This document shows, piece after piece, positions 43,437-52,079 of a stretch of 64,000 nt of DNA. Positions within the stretch are counted from its first letter, which is position 1, and the number at the start of each line of letters is the position of its first letter. A program made the translations under genes and the position numbers. The stretch lies in assembly GCF_014250685.1 (NCBI RefSeq), contig NZ_JACFAJ010000005.1, positions 1 to 64,000 on the forward strand. The letters are read 5' to 3'. This DNA comes from Cetobacterium sp. 2A (GTDB lineage Bacteria; Fusobacteriota; Fusobacteriia; Fusobacteriales; Fusobacteriaceae). The notes below the pieces were generated by a model. The model searched no databases. It was not told the DNA's origin and worked only from the letters and a program-made list of their open reading frames with translations.

Positions 43437-43781
43437 ATGACTCTAGGAGAGATGCTAGGATTTAATAAAGATTTGATAACTATTTGGGAAAAACATCCTA
43501 CAGATCAAAAGGATGAAATAGGTAGGCCTAAAATAATTTTCATCAAGCATATTGTTAAAGGTAGGTGGGAGTATAAAACTAAAGTTATTAGAAAGAATGG
43601 AACTGACATTACAAGTACTGCAATGTTAATAGTCCCTTTTAATCCATATGGAAAAGAACTTCTTTATGAGAGGTTGGAGAATAAAGAAGAATTACCAGGA
43701 AAAGAAGCTTTAAAGTCTCTAAGTTATGAAGAGATTAGCCAGCTAGGAGGTGAGACTATTGAGTGGATTATCTATATCTAA
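43437..43781 (+). CDS. Head-tail joining protein (putative)
   Basis: A 114-residue protein placed where phages of this type encode the stopper or head completion protein. RGTW-like core reads KGRWEYKTKVIRKNGTDITS (beta strands). No firm family match. Its end overlaps the next gene. Confidence 0.5.
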   Translation: MTLGEMLGFNKDLITIWEKHPTDQKDEIGRPKIIFIKHIVKGRWEYKTKVIRKNGTDITSTAMLIVPFNPYGKELLYERLENKEELPGKEALKSLSYEEISQLGGETIEWIIYI

Positions 43782-44097
43782 AAGATTAAATCAAGCAGTT
43801 GCTAAAGCATTAAATAAATATGGAGAGAGACTCCATGAAGAAGTTTTAAAGGCCACACCTTTGGATACTGGTGAATTAAGAAGAAGTATCTATAAAACTG
43901 AGGCTACAGAGGATAGTTTAACAATAGAGGTTGGAAGTAGAGGGGCAATAGCTCCATACAATGTATATGTTCATGAAATACCAAAAACAAATTATTCTAC
44001 AGAAGGTACAGGACATAAATTTTTAGAAAGACCTTTTGAAGAAACAAAGCACTTAGTTTCTGAATTTATAAAAGAGGAGATAAAAGAGAGTGATTAA
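43759..44097 (+). CDS. HK97 gp10-like tail component
   Basis: A 112-residue protein; LHEEVLKATPLDTGELRRSI followed by YNVYVHE and GHKFLERPF is the HK97 gp10-like signature of tail completion proteins. Start TTG at 43759, chosen for AGGAGG seven bases upstream. Confidence 0.8.
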   Translation: MSGLSISKRLNQAVAKALNKYGERLHEEVLKATPLDTGELRRSIYKTEATEDSLTIEVGSRGAIAPYNVYVHEIPKTNYSTEGTGHKFLERPFEETKHLVSEFIKEEIKESD

Positions 44098-44422
44098 AGA
44101 AATAGCAAAACTTTTGAACGAAAGCGAGTTAGGATATTTAGCTAGTCTTGGCTATTCTAGTGAGAAATCGGAAGGAATCTTTATATTAGATACAAACTCT
44201 CAAGGGGTAACAAATACATCTATAGAAGACAGTATTCAAATATTGGTTCAGGTAAATGATTTAGTTATGGATCCGTACTTGAAAGCTAAAGAAATATCAG
44301 AAAGAATTATATCTATTCTTAAAGAAGAAACAGGAGCTTATCAGGTTAGATCTAGATATGTAGGAGCCAATTCAACATTACAGATATTTAGTATCAACTT
44401 TAAAATTGGAGGAGTTAGATAA
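44090..44422 (+). CDS. Tail completion / minor capsid protein
   Basis: A 110-residue protein from GTG, overlapping the neighbours on both sides. ISERIISILKEETGAYQVRS and the beta-rich end suggest the gp12/gp17 tail-terminator fold. Called mainly by gene order. Confidence 0.55.
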   Translation: MIKEIAKLLNESELGYLASLGYSSEKSEGIFILDTNSQGVTNTSIEDSIQILVQVNDLVMDPYLKAKEISERIISILKEETGAYQVRSRYVGANSTLQIFSINFKIGGVR

Positions 44423-45276
44423 TGGCAGAGAAAGAAAATAAAGTTCTAAAGAATATTAAAACAGCAGATAAGAAAAAGAAGATAACAGAGATAGCTCACA
44501 ATTCAAGAGAGAGATTTCTAGAAGTAGAGTTAAATGGAGCAGGAGTTGTAGTCGGATTAAGTTCATATTCAGTTTTAAAAGGTCAACCTAATTATGTGGG
44601 AGATTTTAAAACAATATTCCCAGCATTAGAAAGCTCTAAAGGAGCTATTGATTCAGATAACCCCAAAATATTTACTATAACTGGAGTAGAAACTGTCCCA
44701 ATATTCAAAGATGGAATGTCAGCTATTCTTTTTAACAAAACTGAATTGGATGCTCTTAATACTGAAGAAAATTTCAATAAACTAGCAGATCCAGATCTAG
44801 TAGAGACAATACCGATTATATCTATAGTAGACAAGAAAATAACTTTAAAAAGAGAGCCTTTGGACGGAACATTTACAGATATAATTATTTCTGAAAATGA
44901 GGGATTCTTCCAAATAGGACAACTAACAAACTTTGATGCAAATGAGAGCCAAGATGAGATAAGTGTTGATACCCAAACTTCTGGTGGATACAAAGGATCA
45001 ATAGGAGGGTTAAAATCAGCTTCAATAGAAGGGATAGCTGGAATATATGATGCATCAATCCCAACAGTTGCTATTCTAATGGCAGCTTATAACAACGAAT
45101 CAACAGTAAGAGTAAGACAGGGAGCTATGAAGGTTAAGTTTGCTCCATATACAGTAGGGATTTATAAAGTATCTGAATTTACAACATCTGGTGAAGTATC
45201 TGGAAATAGCAAATTAGAATATAAATCAGCTTTAAAGTTACAATCAGGTCAAATTGAAAAGAAAATATTCAATTAA
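44422..45276 (+). CDS. Major tail tube protein (putative)
   Basis: A 284-residue, mostly beta protein in the normal tail-tube position. Repeated GIAGIYDASIPTVAILMAAY and EFTTSGEVSGNSKLEYKSALKLQSGQ regions fit a tube fold. An N-terminal charged stretch of about 30 residues is extra. Two hairpins follow the stop and would reduce transcription into the next genes. Confidence 0.65.
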   Translation: MAEKENKVLKNIKTADKKKKITEIAHNSRERFLEVELNGAGVVVGLSSYSVLKGQPNYVGDFKTIFPALESSKGAIDSDNPKIFTITGVETVPIFKDGMSAILFNKTELDALNTEENFNKLADPDLVETIPIISIVDKKITLKREPLDGTFTDIIISENEGFFQIGQLTNFDANESQDEISVDTQTSGGYKGSIGGLKSASIEGIAGIYDASIPTVAILMAAYNNESTVRVRQGAMKVKFAPYTVGIYKVSEFTTSGEVSGNSKLEYKSALKLQSGQIEKKIFN

Positions 45277-45284
45277 ATAATATT

Positions 45285-45351
45285 AAAGGGGGATTATTCC
45301 CCCTTTAGTCTATAAATGTAAGTAAATATATTTATTTAGATTTATAGACTA
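45285..45351 (+). terminator. Two tandem hairpins, probable attenuator after the tail tube gene
   Basis: First stem AAAGGGGG/CCCCCTTT (45285-45292, 45299-45306); second, 11-bp stem TAGTCTATAAA/TTTATAGACTA (45306-45316, 45341-45351). They lie between the highly expressed tail tube gene and the chaperone gene, where partial termination would lower the output of later genes. Confidence 0.65.
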
Positions 45352-45367
45352 AAAGAGGAGGGCTAAG

Positions 45368-45982
45368 TTGAAGTTAATTATAAATGATAAGCAATATACA
45401 TTAAAATACAATCTTTTATCAAGAATAAAACTTTCTCAAAAATTTGAAAGTGAACAAGATATGTTGGAGTTAATACAAGAACAAGATTTAGATAGTTTAG
45501 TCATATTCACGAGATATTGTATTCAAGAGGATATTTCAGATGAAGAATTTTTAAATTCGTATCCCTTGATTCAAGAAACAAAGCAAGCTCTACTAGAACT
45601 GTCTATCAAACTCATTAAAATGGCTGTAGATCCCTTTGAGTTGAGAACTTCAGATAAAGACTCAGAAGAGCTAGAGAAATATATAAAAACAGATTATAAA
45701 GCTTTAATTTTGGAACTTATGAGTAAAGGTTATACCCAGAAAGAAGCTTTGAATTTAACAAATTGGGAAATATCTTTGGTATTTGAATCAGATTATAAAA
45801 AGTTAGAAAGAGAAGTTTTACATACAAATACAATAGTAAATACAATGATTGGAATTATGGGTGGAAAAGAAAAGTTTGATTTGCTAAACAGGAAAGAAAA
45901 TACAGGGAGTTTAGAAGATAAATATCCTTTGGAAAGCAAGGCTTTAGACTTATTCTACTCTTTAAAGAATAAGGAAGAATAG
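45368..45982 (+). CDS. Tail assembly chaperone (putative)
   Basis: A 204-residue protein from TTG with GAGGAGGG upstream. It precedes the tape measure region, as gpG/gpGT-like chaperones do. The start MKLIINDKQYTLKYNLLSRI resembles those proteins, and the later KGYTQKEALNLTNWEISL segment resembles the T part. Both parts lie in one frame here, so no programmed frameshift is needed. Confidence 0.6.
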   Translation: MKLIINDKQYTLKYNLLSRIKLSQKFESEQDMLELIQEQDLDSLVIFTRYCIQEDISDEEFLNSYPLIQETKQALLELSIKLIKMAVDPFELRTSDKDSEELEKYIKTDYKALILELMSKGYTQKEALNLTNWEISLVFESDYKKLEREVLHTNTIVNTMIGIMGGKEKFDLLNRKENTGSLEDKYPLESKALDLFYSLKNKEE

Positions 45983-46035
45983 GAATCTAGGAACATTGGA
46001 AATTTAATAAAAATAATTAGTAATCCGTAATCGTA

Positions 46036-46065
46036 TTGACATATTATTTATTTCTGTAGTATCTT
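46036..46065 (+). promoter_or_regulatory. Promoter of the HicB-like cassette
   Basis: TTGACA (46036-46041) and TATCTT (46060-46065) with an 18-base spacer, 30 bases upstream of the first HicB-like gene, inside the late operon. Confidence 0.55.
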
Positions 46066-46094
46066 ATGGAAACGTTTAAAAGGAGATAGAAGAA

Positions 46095-46364
46095 ATGAAC
46101 GATATTGTGTATCCAATTATTTTAACTTATATAGATGAGAGAATTTTTGTAGAAATTCCCGATTTTAAGACAGAAAAATGTGCTACTTATGGAAATAATG
46201 TAAATGATACCATTAAGAAGTCTAAAGAATTATTAAAAAAATTAACCCTAGAGCATGAAGACATTGAAAAAAAACTTCCAAAACGTTCTAACATGAAAGA
46301 AATTAGAAAGAAGCTTAAAAAAAATCAGGAAGCTATTTACATAAGTTTGTGGCTTCCATTTTAA
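46095..46364 (+). CDS. HicB-like protein without DNA-binding domain
   Basis: An 89-residue protein with a partial RNase-H-like HicB fold: YPIILTYIDERIFVEIPDF, ATYGNNVNDTIKKSKELL and a final IYISLWLPF. It lacks the C-terminal ribbon-helix-helix of the next gene and appears to be a shortened paralogue. No HicA-type toxin is beside it. Confidence 0.75.
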   Translation: MNDIVYPIILTYIDERIFVEIPDFKTEKCATYGNNVNDTIKKSKELLKKLTLEHEDIEKKLPKRSNMKEIRKKLKKNQEAIYISLWLPF

Positions 46365-46379
46365 AAAAGGGGGAGAAAA

Positions 46380-46787
46380 ATGAATGATATTGTATATCCG
46401 GTAATCTTAACTTATATAAATGATGTCATATATGTTGAAATTCCTGATTTTAGCACTGGAGAATGTGCTACTTATGGGAATAATATCAACGATACCATTC
46501 AAAACTCTAAGGAATTATTAACTCTTCTTATTACAGAATATGAAGATTCTAAAAAGAAATTACCAAAACCTTCAGGGACAAAGGATTTTAGAGCTAACCT
46601 TGGAAACAATCAGGAAGTTATTTATATAAGTTTGTGGCTTCCATATGAAAAAGCTCTAACAAAAACAGTATACAAGAAGAAAACTTTGAATATTCCAACA
46701 TGGCTAGACATGTTAGCAACAGAAAAGAATATTAACTTTTCTCAAGTACTCCAAAAAGCACTAAAAAAAGAATTAGGAATTGAATAA
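46380..46787 (+). CDS. HicB-like antitoxin with ribbon-helix-helix
   Basis: A 135-residue HicB-type protein: N-terminal domain nearly the same as the previous gene, then a ribbon-helix-helix at residues about 105-135 (LNIPTWLDMLATEKNINFSQ). HicB proteins neutralise HicA mRNA interferases and repress their own promoter. Without a HicA it may act as an orphan antitoxin or regulator. Followed by a strong terminator. Confidence 0.8.
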   Translation: MNDIVYPVILTYINDVIYVEIPDFSTGECATYGNNINDTIQNSKELLTLLITEYEDSKKKLPKPSGTKDFRANLGNNQEVIYISLWLPYEKALTKTVYKKKTLNIPTWLDMLATEKNINFSQVLQKALKKELGIE

Positions 46788-46796
46788 TAAAGCTTT

Positions 46797-46824
46797 AACC
46801 ACGGAATTTACAATCTCCGTGGTT
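46797..46824 (+). terminator. Terminator of the HicB-like cassette
   Basis: AACCACGGA and TCCGTGGTT form a 9-bp stem (46797-46805, 46816-46824) followed by a T run. With the promoter at 46036 it frames an independent unit within the late genes. Confidence 0.85.
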
Positions 46825-46857
46825 TTTTATTTCTCAAAAATAGAGGGGAGGTAGTAG

Positions 46858-49800
46858 ATGGAAGAAAATTTAAAAATAATTATAGGAGCAAATACCCGTA
46901 AAGCTGAAGAAGATATAAAAAATCTTGGAAAAATAGTTCCTGAATTTACTGCGGAAATAGCTTTAAAATTTAAGAAAAAAAACGAATTGCAAAATGAAAT
47001 TAAAAATGTCCAAAATCAACTTGATAAAGTAGCCTTGAATCCAAAGGCATTTGATAAAGAGCAAGTGAAACAATGGCGAGCTCAAATAAAGGAAGCTAAG
47101 AAGGAAATTAAGGAACTTAAAGTTGGAACTGGCGGAAGCCTTTTTAAAGAGGCCTTTGCTGATGCTAAAACCCTTATCTCTATTGTCAAATCTATTAAAC
47201 TAGATCCAAAAGCTTTTTCAACTGAAGATATAAAATTATTACGGGCTGAAATTGAATCTACAACTTTGAAAGCTAAAGCTCTAAATTATACAGATGGGAA
47301 TAATAAAACCCAAAATCTTGTTAATCAATTGAAAAATAGTTCATTAGAGTTAGATAAAATAAATAATCAATCTGGTCATACTAAAAAGGCTTTTGGAATG
47401 ATGGATATAGCCGTTGGAAATTTAGCAGCAACATTAGCTACAAAAGTCTTAGGAGCTTTAAAAGATATTACTTTAGAAGGAGCTAAGTTCAATCAGCAGA
47501 TGGAATTTGCAACTGAAAAAGCAAGAACTATTTCAGCTTCTGGTGGAGCGAGTATCAACTCAAATACATGGAGAATAGCTAAAGATACTGGAGTTAATCC
47601 ATTGGAGCTAAAAGAAGGGCTATATCAAGTTGTTTCTGCTATAGGAGATACTCATAAAAAGTATGCTCTACTAGAAACTGCAAATAAGCTTGCAACTGTT
47701 GGATTTTCAACTACAACAGAATCAGTAAATGGATTAACTACAGTTTTAAATGCTTATAACTTAGAAATCGAAGATGCTGATAGGATAGCTAATATATTTG
47801 TAAGAACACAAAAAGTAGGGAAATTAACAGTTCAGGAATTTAATAGAGAACTTTATAAAACTGTTCCAGTTGCCAAAGAACTTAGAATTGGAATTGATGA
47901 AGTTGGAGCTTCTATAGCTCTTTTAACAGCGAAAGGCTCTAAAGCAGAAATAGCACAAACACAAATGGGTGCATTCATGTATGAGCTCTTAGATGTTGGA
48001 AGTGACGTATCTAAACTATTCACACAAATTTCAGGACAAAGTTTAGATAGTTATATGAGTAGTGGTGGAAACTTTGAAGGAATTTTAAGACAACTTAAAG
48101 ATTATTCAAATGCAAATAACTTTAAAATAGAAAGCTTATTTGGAAGAAAAGAAGCAAAATCTTTTTGGCTAAACATAGGAAATGATATAGATGGATACAT
48201 TAATAAACTAAATGCAATTAATGACCCTGTTAATGAACTACAGAGAAATTTTGAGAATTTATTAAATACTGAAGAAAAAAGACTAGCTAGAGCCAATAAT
48301 TACTGGCTTCAATTTAAACAAACAATAGGAAGTGTTGCAGGGGAAGTCTTAGCAAGTATTGGAGACCTTGTTACTGGTGCGGATACAGAAACGGCAGCAA
48401 GACAAAGATTAAATAATGAATTAGATAATTCAATAAAAACTTTAGAAGAACTTTCTAAAAAACAAACTTTAAGTAAAGAAGAACAAGTAACTTTTAATAA
48501 AGCTATTGAAAATTTAACAATTTTGGCTCCAGGAGTTGCTGAAACATATAAAGAGTGGACTTTAAATGGCGGAGATTACGCAGAAGTATTAAAAGAGATC
48601 CATAAAGCTCAAAAGAAAGTAAATGAAGAAGCTAGTATTATTACTTTGAAAAGTAAAGAACAAGAAATAAAATCAACAAGAAAGCAACTTGCTGATGTTG
48701 AAGCTAAGCTTGGAAGAGGAAGATTTAATACTGGGGAGTTTAATAGATATCAAAAAGAAGAATATGAAAAAAATGGAGAGTATCCTGCAAAAACATTCGA
48801 TGAATGGTTAAGAGAAATTAAATTACCAAAAATACAAAACTCTGCTAATAATAAAGAAAAAATTGAAGATTTAGGTTATTTTCAATTGCGAGAATCTTTA
48901 GTGAAACAATTAGAAAAACAAGTAACAGATCAAAAAAATATAGAAGATAAACTGTTGAATCCAAATTCTGAAAAATTACAGTCACTAAAAGAGAATAAAA
49001 CAAAAGAGAATAAAACGATAGAAACTACTTCTCAAACAGAAGGAAATTACACTAACTGGGATGCTAAAAATAAAGAATTAGAAAGAACAAAACAAAGAGC
49101 TATCATTGAAGCAAAAAAAGAATATGCTGTACAATTGAAAACTACAACAGATGGAACAAGACCTAAAATAGATGAAGCTTATCAAGGTAAACTATCTAAA
49201 ATTGAAGATGACAGTAGAATAGCGGGGCTTGAAATTAAGATTGAAGAATTAAAATCAAGGATACTTAATGAGAGAGATAAATCGATTGTAGAAAAGACTA
49301 ATAATGAAATTAATAGTTTAACTCTTGAAAAAGATGATGTTCAAGCAAATGCAGCAATTAGAGAAGAGAATAATAGAAAAAATCAAGAGAAATTGAGAAA
49401 AGAAGAACAAGAAAAACTATATAAACTCCAGGAACAAGATATCAAAAATGATTTTAATGATAAAAAGATTGAAGTAGAAAGAAAGTATCAAGAGAACCTA
49501 AAAGAAATAGAAAGCAGCTTCTCTGAAGAGAGATACAGTAGATTAAAAGAAGAGAGGGAAAGAGAATTAGCCTTAATTAATACCGACGAAAAAATAACCC
49601 TTTTAAAATCAAAAAAAGATAAATTAGATCCAAATAAAGATTCTTCCGAGATTAAATCTATCAACAATGAGATAACTTCTACTCAGCTAAATTTTGATAC
49701 TACCGGGTTGGAAGAATCAACTAAAAAGAGAATAAAAGAATTCGAAGATTCTATAAATAGCGTTACTAAAAATTTAAATAATTTATCAAAAGTATTTGAT

Positions 49801-51336
49801 GCAACAGGAAACAAAACTGCTTCAAACATGATGAAAGGGGCAAGTGCTATTTTTGATACTGTAAGTAATATGCCTACAGAAACTTTGGATAAAATATCAA
49901 GCTCCTTAGGTGCTAGTAGTGCTTTTAAAGATACCTCAGTTGGTAAAGGATTAGAGGCCTTTGGAAATGGAATGGGAGTAGGTTCTGGTGTAGATGCTGC
50001 TATTTCAGGAGGGAGTCAAGAAGGGCAAATCGGTTCAGCTGTAGGTTCGGCTGCTGGAGCTGGATTAGGATTTGCTATTGGAGGTCCTGCGGGTGCACAA
50101 GTGGGAGCAATAGTAGGGGGTTCAGTTGGTGGAGCCACGGGGGGATTATTTGGTAACAAAAAGAAAAAGAAAGCAAAGAGAGAGAAGAAAAGAGCTGAGG
50201 AAGCTCAAAAAAGACTTCAGGAAGGGCAAATATCGGGACAATTTAAATTTCAAGATACAATTGAAGCCTTTAATGAAGAATTAGAAAAAAGTGGGTTAGG
50301 AACTAAAGTTAATATGTTAGATCAAGTGTCTAAAAATACTAACTATGATGATATTAAAAGTTCTTTAACTGGAGCACAAGTTGGAAAAGATGGAATGAGT
50401 ATTTCTCAATTAAAAAAACTTATGCCGCATATGCAAGAGCAAGAGATTATGGATTGGTTTAAAGCTACAACTGGTGGAGCGGTCGTTAATGGAGACACTA
50501 TTTCAACAGGAGAAGGGAAATATGGAGCAATAGATATCGGAGCATTGGCACAACAGATAACACAGGCAAATAGAGAGCTTGAGGAGTCTCTAAAAGAAAC
50601 TATTAAGAACATCATAGACTTTTCAGCAGATAAAATAAGTGGAGTAGTGAGAGAGGGATTTGGGGATGGAATAGATGACTTAGGAGATAATCTTGAAAAA
50701 GCTGTTGCAGACAGCTTGAAGAATGCCTTTTTACAAACTGAAATAGCAAAGGGTCTATTTAATGGATTAAGTGATAAGGTAACAAATATGATAACTGACA
50801 TGTTTAAGAATGATAAAAATCTAGGTATTGATTTGGATATATCAAATCTTGAGAATTTATCTTTAGATGAATATATAAACCTCATAAAACAATATATGGA
50901 ACTTGGGAATGAAGAACTAAAGAGTATCTTTGAGTCTTTAGGTATATCTTTAGATAATCTAAACAATACTGTAGATAAAGCCAATAAAAATAGTAAGAAC
51001 ACTGTTCAAGGAATGGCAACTAATCTATGGTTACAAAACTTAGGAAATCATCAAAGTGATTTAAATGGTCTAGTAAACACCCTAAATACTATGAATTTAA
51101 GAACTGATAATCTAATGAAATCTGAAAAGAATGCAATATCTATTCCACAATTAAAAGAAAACTCTTTAGAGAAAACTTTAAAAAATATAATGATTGAAAT
51201 ACCAGAATTAAAAGTTGATAACGTGATATCTCTTGAAATTGGAGGAAAAGCGTTTGATTTGAAAATTAATGAAGTTGTACAAAAAGCTAAGAGAATTGAT
51301 AATCAACAAATGAAAGCTACAGTTAGATATAGATAA
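46858..51336 (+). CDS. Tail tape measure protein
   Basis: A 1492-residue protein that sets tail length. Residues about 180-480 carry the TP901-type core (GALKDITLEGAKFNQQMEFA, VGASIALLTAKGSKAEIAQTQ). Long coiled coils follow (about 500-980). A Gly/Ala-rich hydrophobic stretch (about 1058-1098, GSAVGSAAGAGLGFAIGGPA) and a run of Lys (about 1100-1118) could insert in the host membrane. By the usual rule of about 1.5 angstrom per residue the tail would be near 200 nm, which is inference. GGGGAGG precedes the ATG. Confidence 0.92.
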   Translation: MEENLKIIIGANTRKAEEDIKNLGKIVPEFTAEIALKFKKKNELQNEIKNVQNQLDKVALNPKAFDKEQVKQWRAQIKEAKKEIKELKVGTGGSLFKEAFADAKTLISIVKSIKLDPKAFSTEDIKLLRAEIESTTLKAKALNYTDGNNKTQNLVNQLKNSSLELDKINNQSGHTKKAFGMMDIAVGNLAATLATKVLGALKDITLEGAKFNQQMEFATEKARTISASGGASINSNTWRIAKDTGVNPLELKEGLYQVVSAIGDTHKKYALLETANKLATVGFSTTTESVNGLTTVLNAYNLEIEDADRIANIFVRTQKVGKLTVQEFNRELYKTVPVAKELRIGIDEVGASIALLTAKGSKAEIAQTQMGAFMYELLDVGSDVSKLFTQISGQSLDSYMSSGGNFEGILRQLKDYSNANNFKIESLFGRKEAKSFWLNIGNDIDGYINKLNAINDPVNELQRNFENLLNTEEKRLARANNYWLQFKQTIGSVAGEVLASIGDLVTGADTETAARQRLNNELDNSIKTLEELSKKQTLSKEEQVTFNKAIENLTILAPGVAETYKEWTLNGGDYAEVLKEIHKAQKKVNEEASIITLKSKEQEIKSTRKQLADVEAKLGRGRFNTGEFNRYQKEEYEKNGEYPAKTFDEWLREIKLPKIQNSANNKEKIEDLGYFQLRESLVKQLEKQVTDQKNIEDKLLNPNSEKLQSLKENKTKENKTIETTSQTEGNYTNWDAKNKELERTKQRAIIEAKKEYAVQLKTTTDGTRPKIDEAYQGKLSKIEDDSRIAGLEIKIEELKSRILNERDKSIVEKTNNEINSLTLEKDDVQANAAIREENNRKNQEKLRKEEQEKLYKLQEQDIKNDFNDKKIEVERKYQENLKEIESSFSEERYSRLKEERERELALINTDEKITLLKSKKDKLDPNKDSSEIKSINNEITSTQLNFDTTGLEESTKKRIKEFEDSINSVTKNLNNLSKVFDATGNKTASNMMKGASAIFDTVSNMPTETLDKISSSLGASSAFKDTSVGKGLEAFGNGMGVGSGVDAAISGGSQEGQIGSAVGSAAGAGLGFAIGGPAGAQVGAIVGGSVGGATGGLFGNKKKKKAKREKKRAEEAQKRLQEGQISGQFKFQDTIEAFNEELEKSGLGTKVNMLDQVSKNTNYDDIKSSLTGAQVGKDGMSISQLKKLMPHMQEQEIMDWFKATTGGAVVNGDTISTGEGKYGAIDIGALAQQITQANRELEESLKETIKNIIDFSADKISGVVREGFGDGIDDLGDNLEKAVADSLKNAFLQTEIAKGLFNGLSDKVTNMITDMFKNDKNLGIDLDISNLENLSLDEYINLIKQYMELGNEELKSIFESLGISLDNLNNTVDKANKNSKNTVQGMATNLWLQNLGNHQSDLNGLVNTLNTMNLRTDNLMKSEKNAISIPQLKENSLEKTLKNIMIEIPELKVDNVISLEIGGKAFDLKINEVVQKAKRIDNQQMKATVRYR

Positions 51337-51347
51337 GGTGGTAAAGC

Positions 51348-52076
51348 ATGATAAGAACAGAAAATTTAAAGGCGGAAAATACAGATCATATAATAACTAT
51401 CGAAAAAAATATACAAACTGAAATAGTTACAATCCATTTTGATTTTATTTTAGAAAAAGATGTTACCCCAATATTTCTTTTGCCTTCGTGGGCTAAATCT
51501 AAATTTGAAACAATAAATTTAAGTGGAGGAACAATTCTTCTTCCTGATTTAGTGAGAAATAGAAGTATTGAAATTGAATTTAAAGGGTTTATAAGAAATC
51601 ATTCGGAACTGTTGTTTTCAACCTCTTATTCAAATGAATACACAGGTGATTTTAAGTATTCATGTGTAGCTAATGATAAAGTTGGAATAATTATAAACGG
51701 AATAAGAATTAATAGTATTTCAACGATAAATAATACAACTATTTCAACAATGTTATCTATAGTTAGAAATCATCAAGGAGAGCTAATATCTAGTAGTACT
51801 TTTGATTCTAAAAGAAAAAGAAAATTTAACATTCAAACTATACCTATGACAGATAATCCATACGAACTGAAAAAAGGTCTTATTATAAATTCTATTGATG
51901 AATTTGAAAGATCTATCTATGGAAATTTTGTAGGAGAATGGATAGTTATTTGTATTCATGGAAAAAAATATAAGACATTATTAACTGGAGAAGTAGAAGA
52001 AAAGCTTCAAAAGGTACATATAGATGGCAAACTAAAACTAGGAAAATCATATTCCTTCACATTAGAGGAGGTTTAA
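51348..52076 (+). CDS. Distal tail protein (putative)
   Basis: A 242-residue, beta-rich protein directly after the tape measure gene, the usual place of the distal tail (Dit) protein. No distinct motif. Gaps to neighbours are 11 and 3 bases. Confidence 0.5.
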   Translation: MIRTENLKAENTDHIITIEKNIQTEIVTIHFDFILEKDVTPIFLLPSWAKSKFETINLSGGTILLPDLVRNRSIEIEFKGFIRNHSELLFSTSYSNEYTGDFKYSCVANDKVGIIINGIRINSISTINNTTISTMLSIVRNHQGELISSSTFDSKRKRKFNIQTIPMTDNPYELKKGLIINSIDEFERSIYGNFVGEWIVICIHGKKYKTLLTGEVEEKLQKVHIDGKLKLGKSYSFTLEEV

Positions 52077-52079
52077 TAA

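Noticed and set aside
44592-44993. Open frame of 133 codons antisense to the tail tube gene
   Set aside because: Ser-rich shadow without start site; gene order supports the plus strand.
45285-45351. Tandem hairpins considered as a riboswitch
   Set aside because: They follow a late structural gene and are simple stems; attenuation is a simpler reading.
50406-51002. Open frame of 198 codons antisense to the tape measure gene
   Set aside because: Composition is the mirror of coiled-coil coding DNA; no ribosome binding site.
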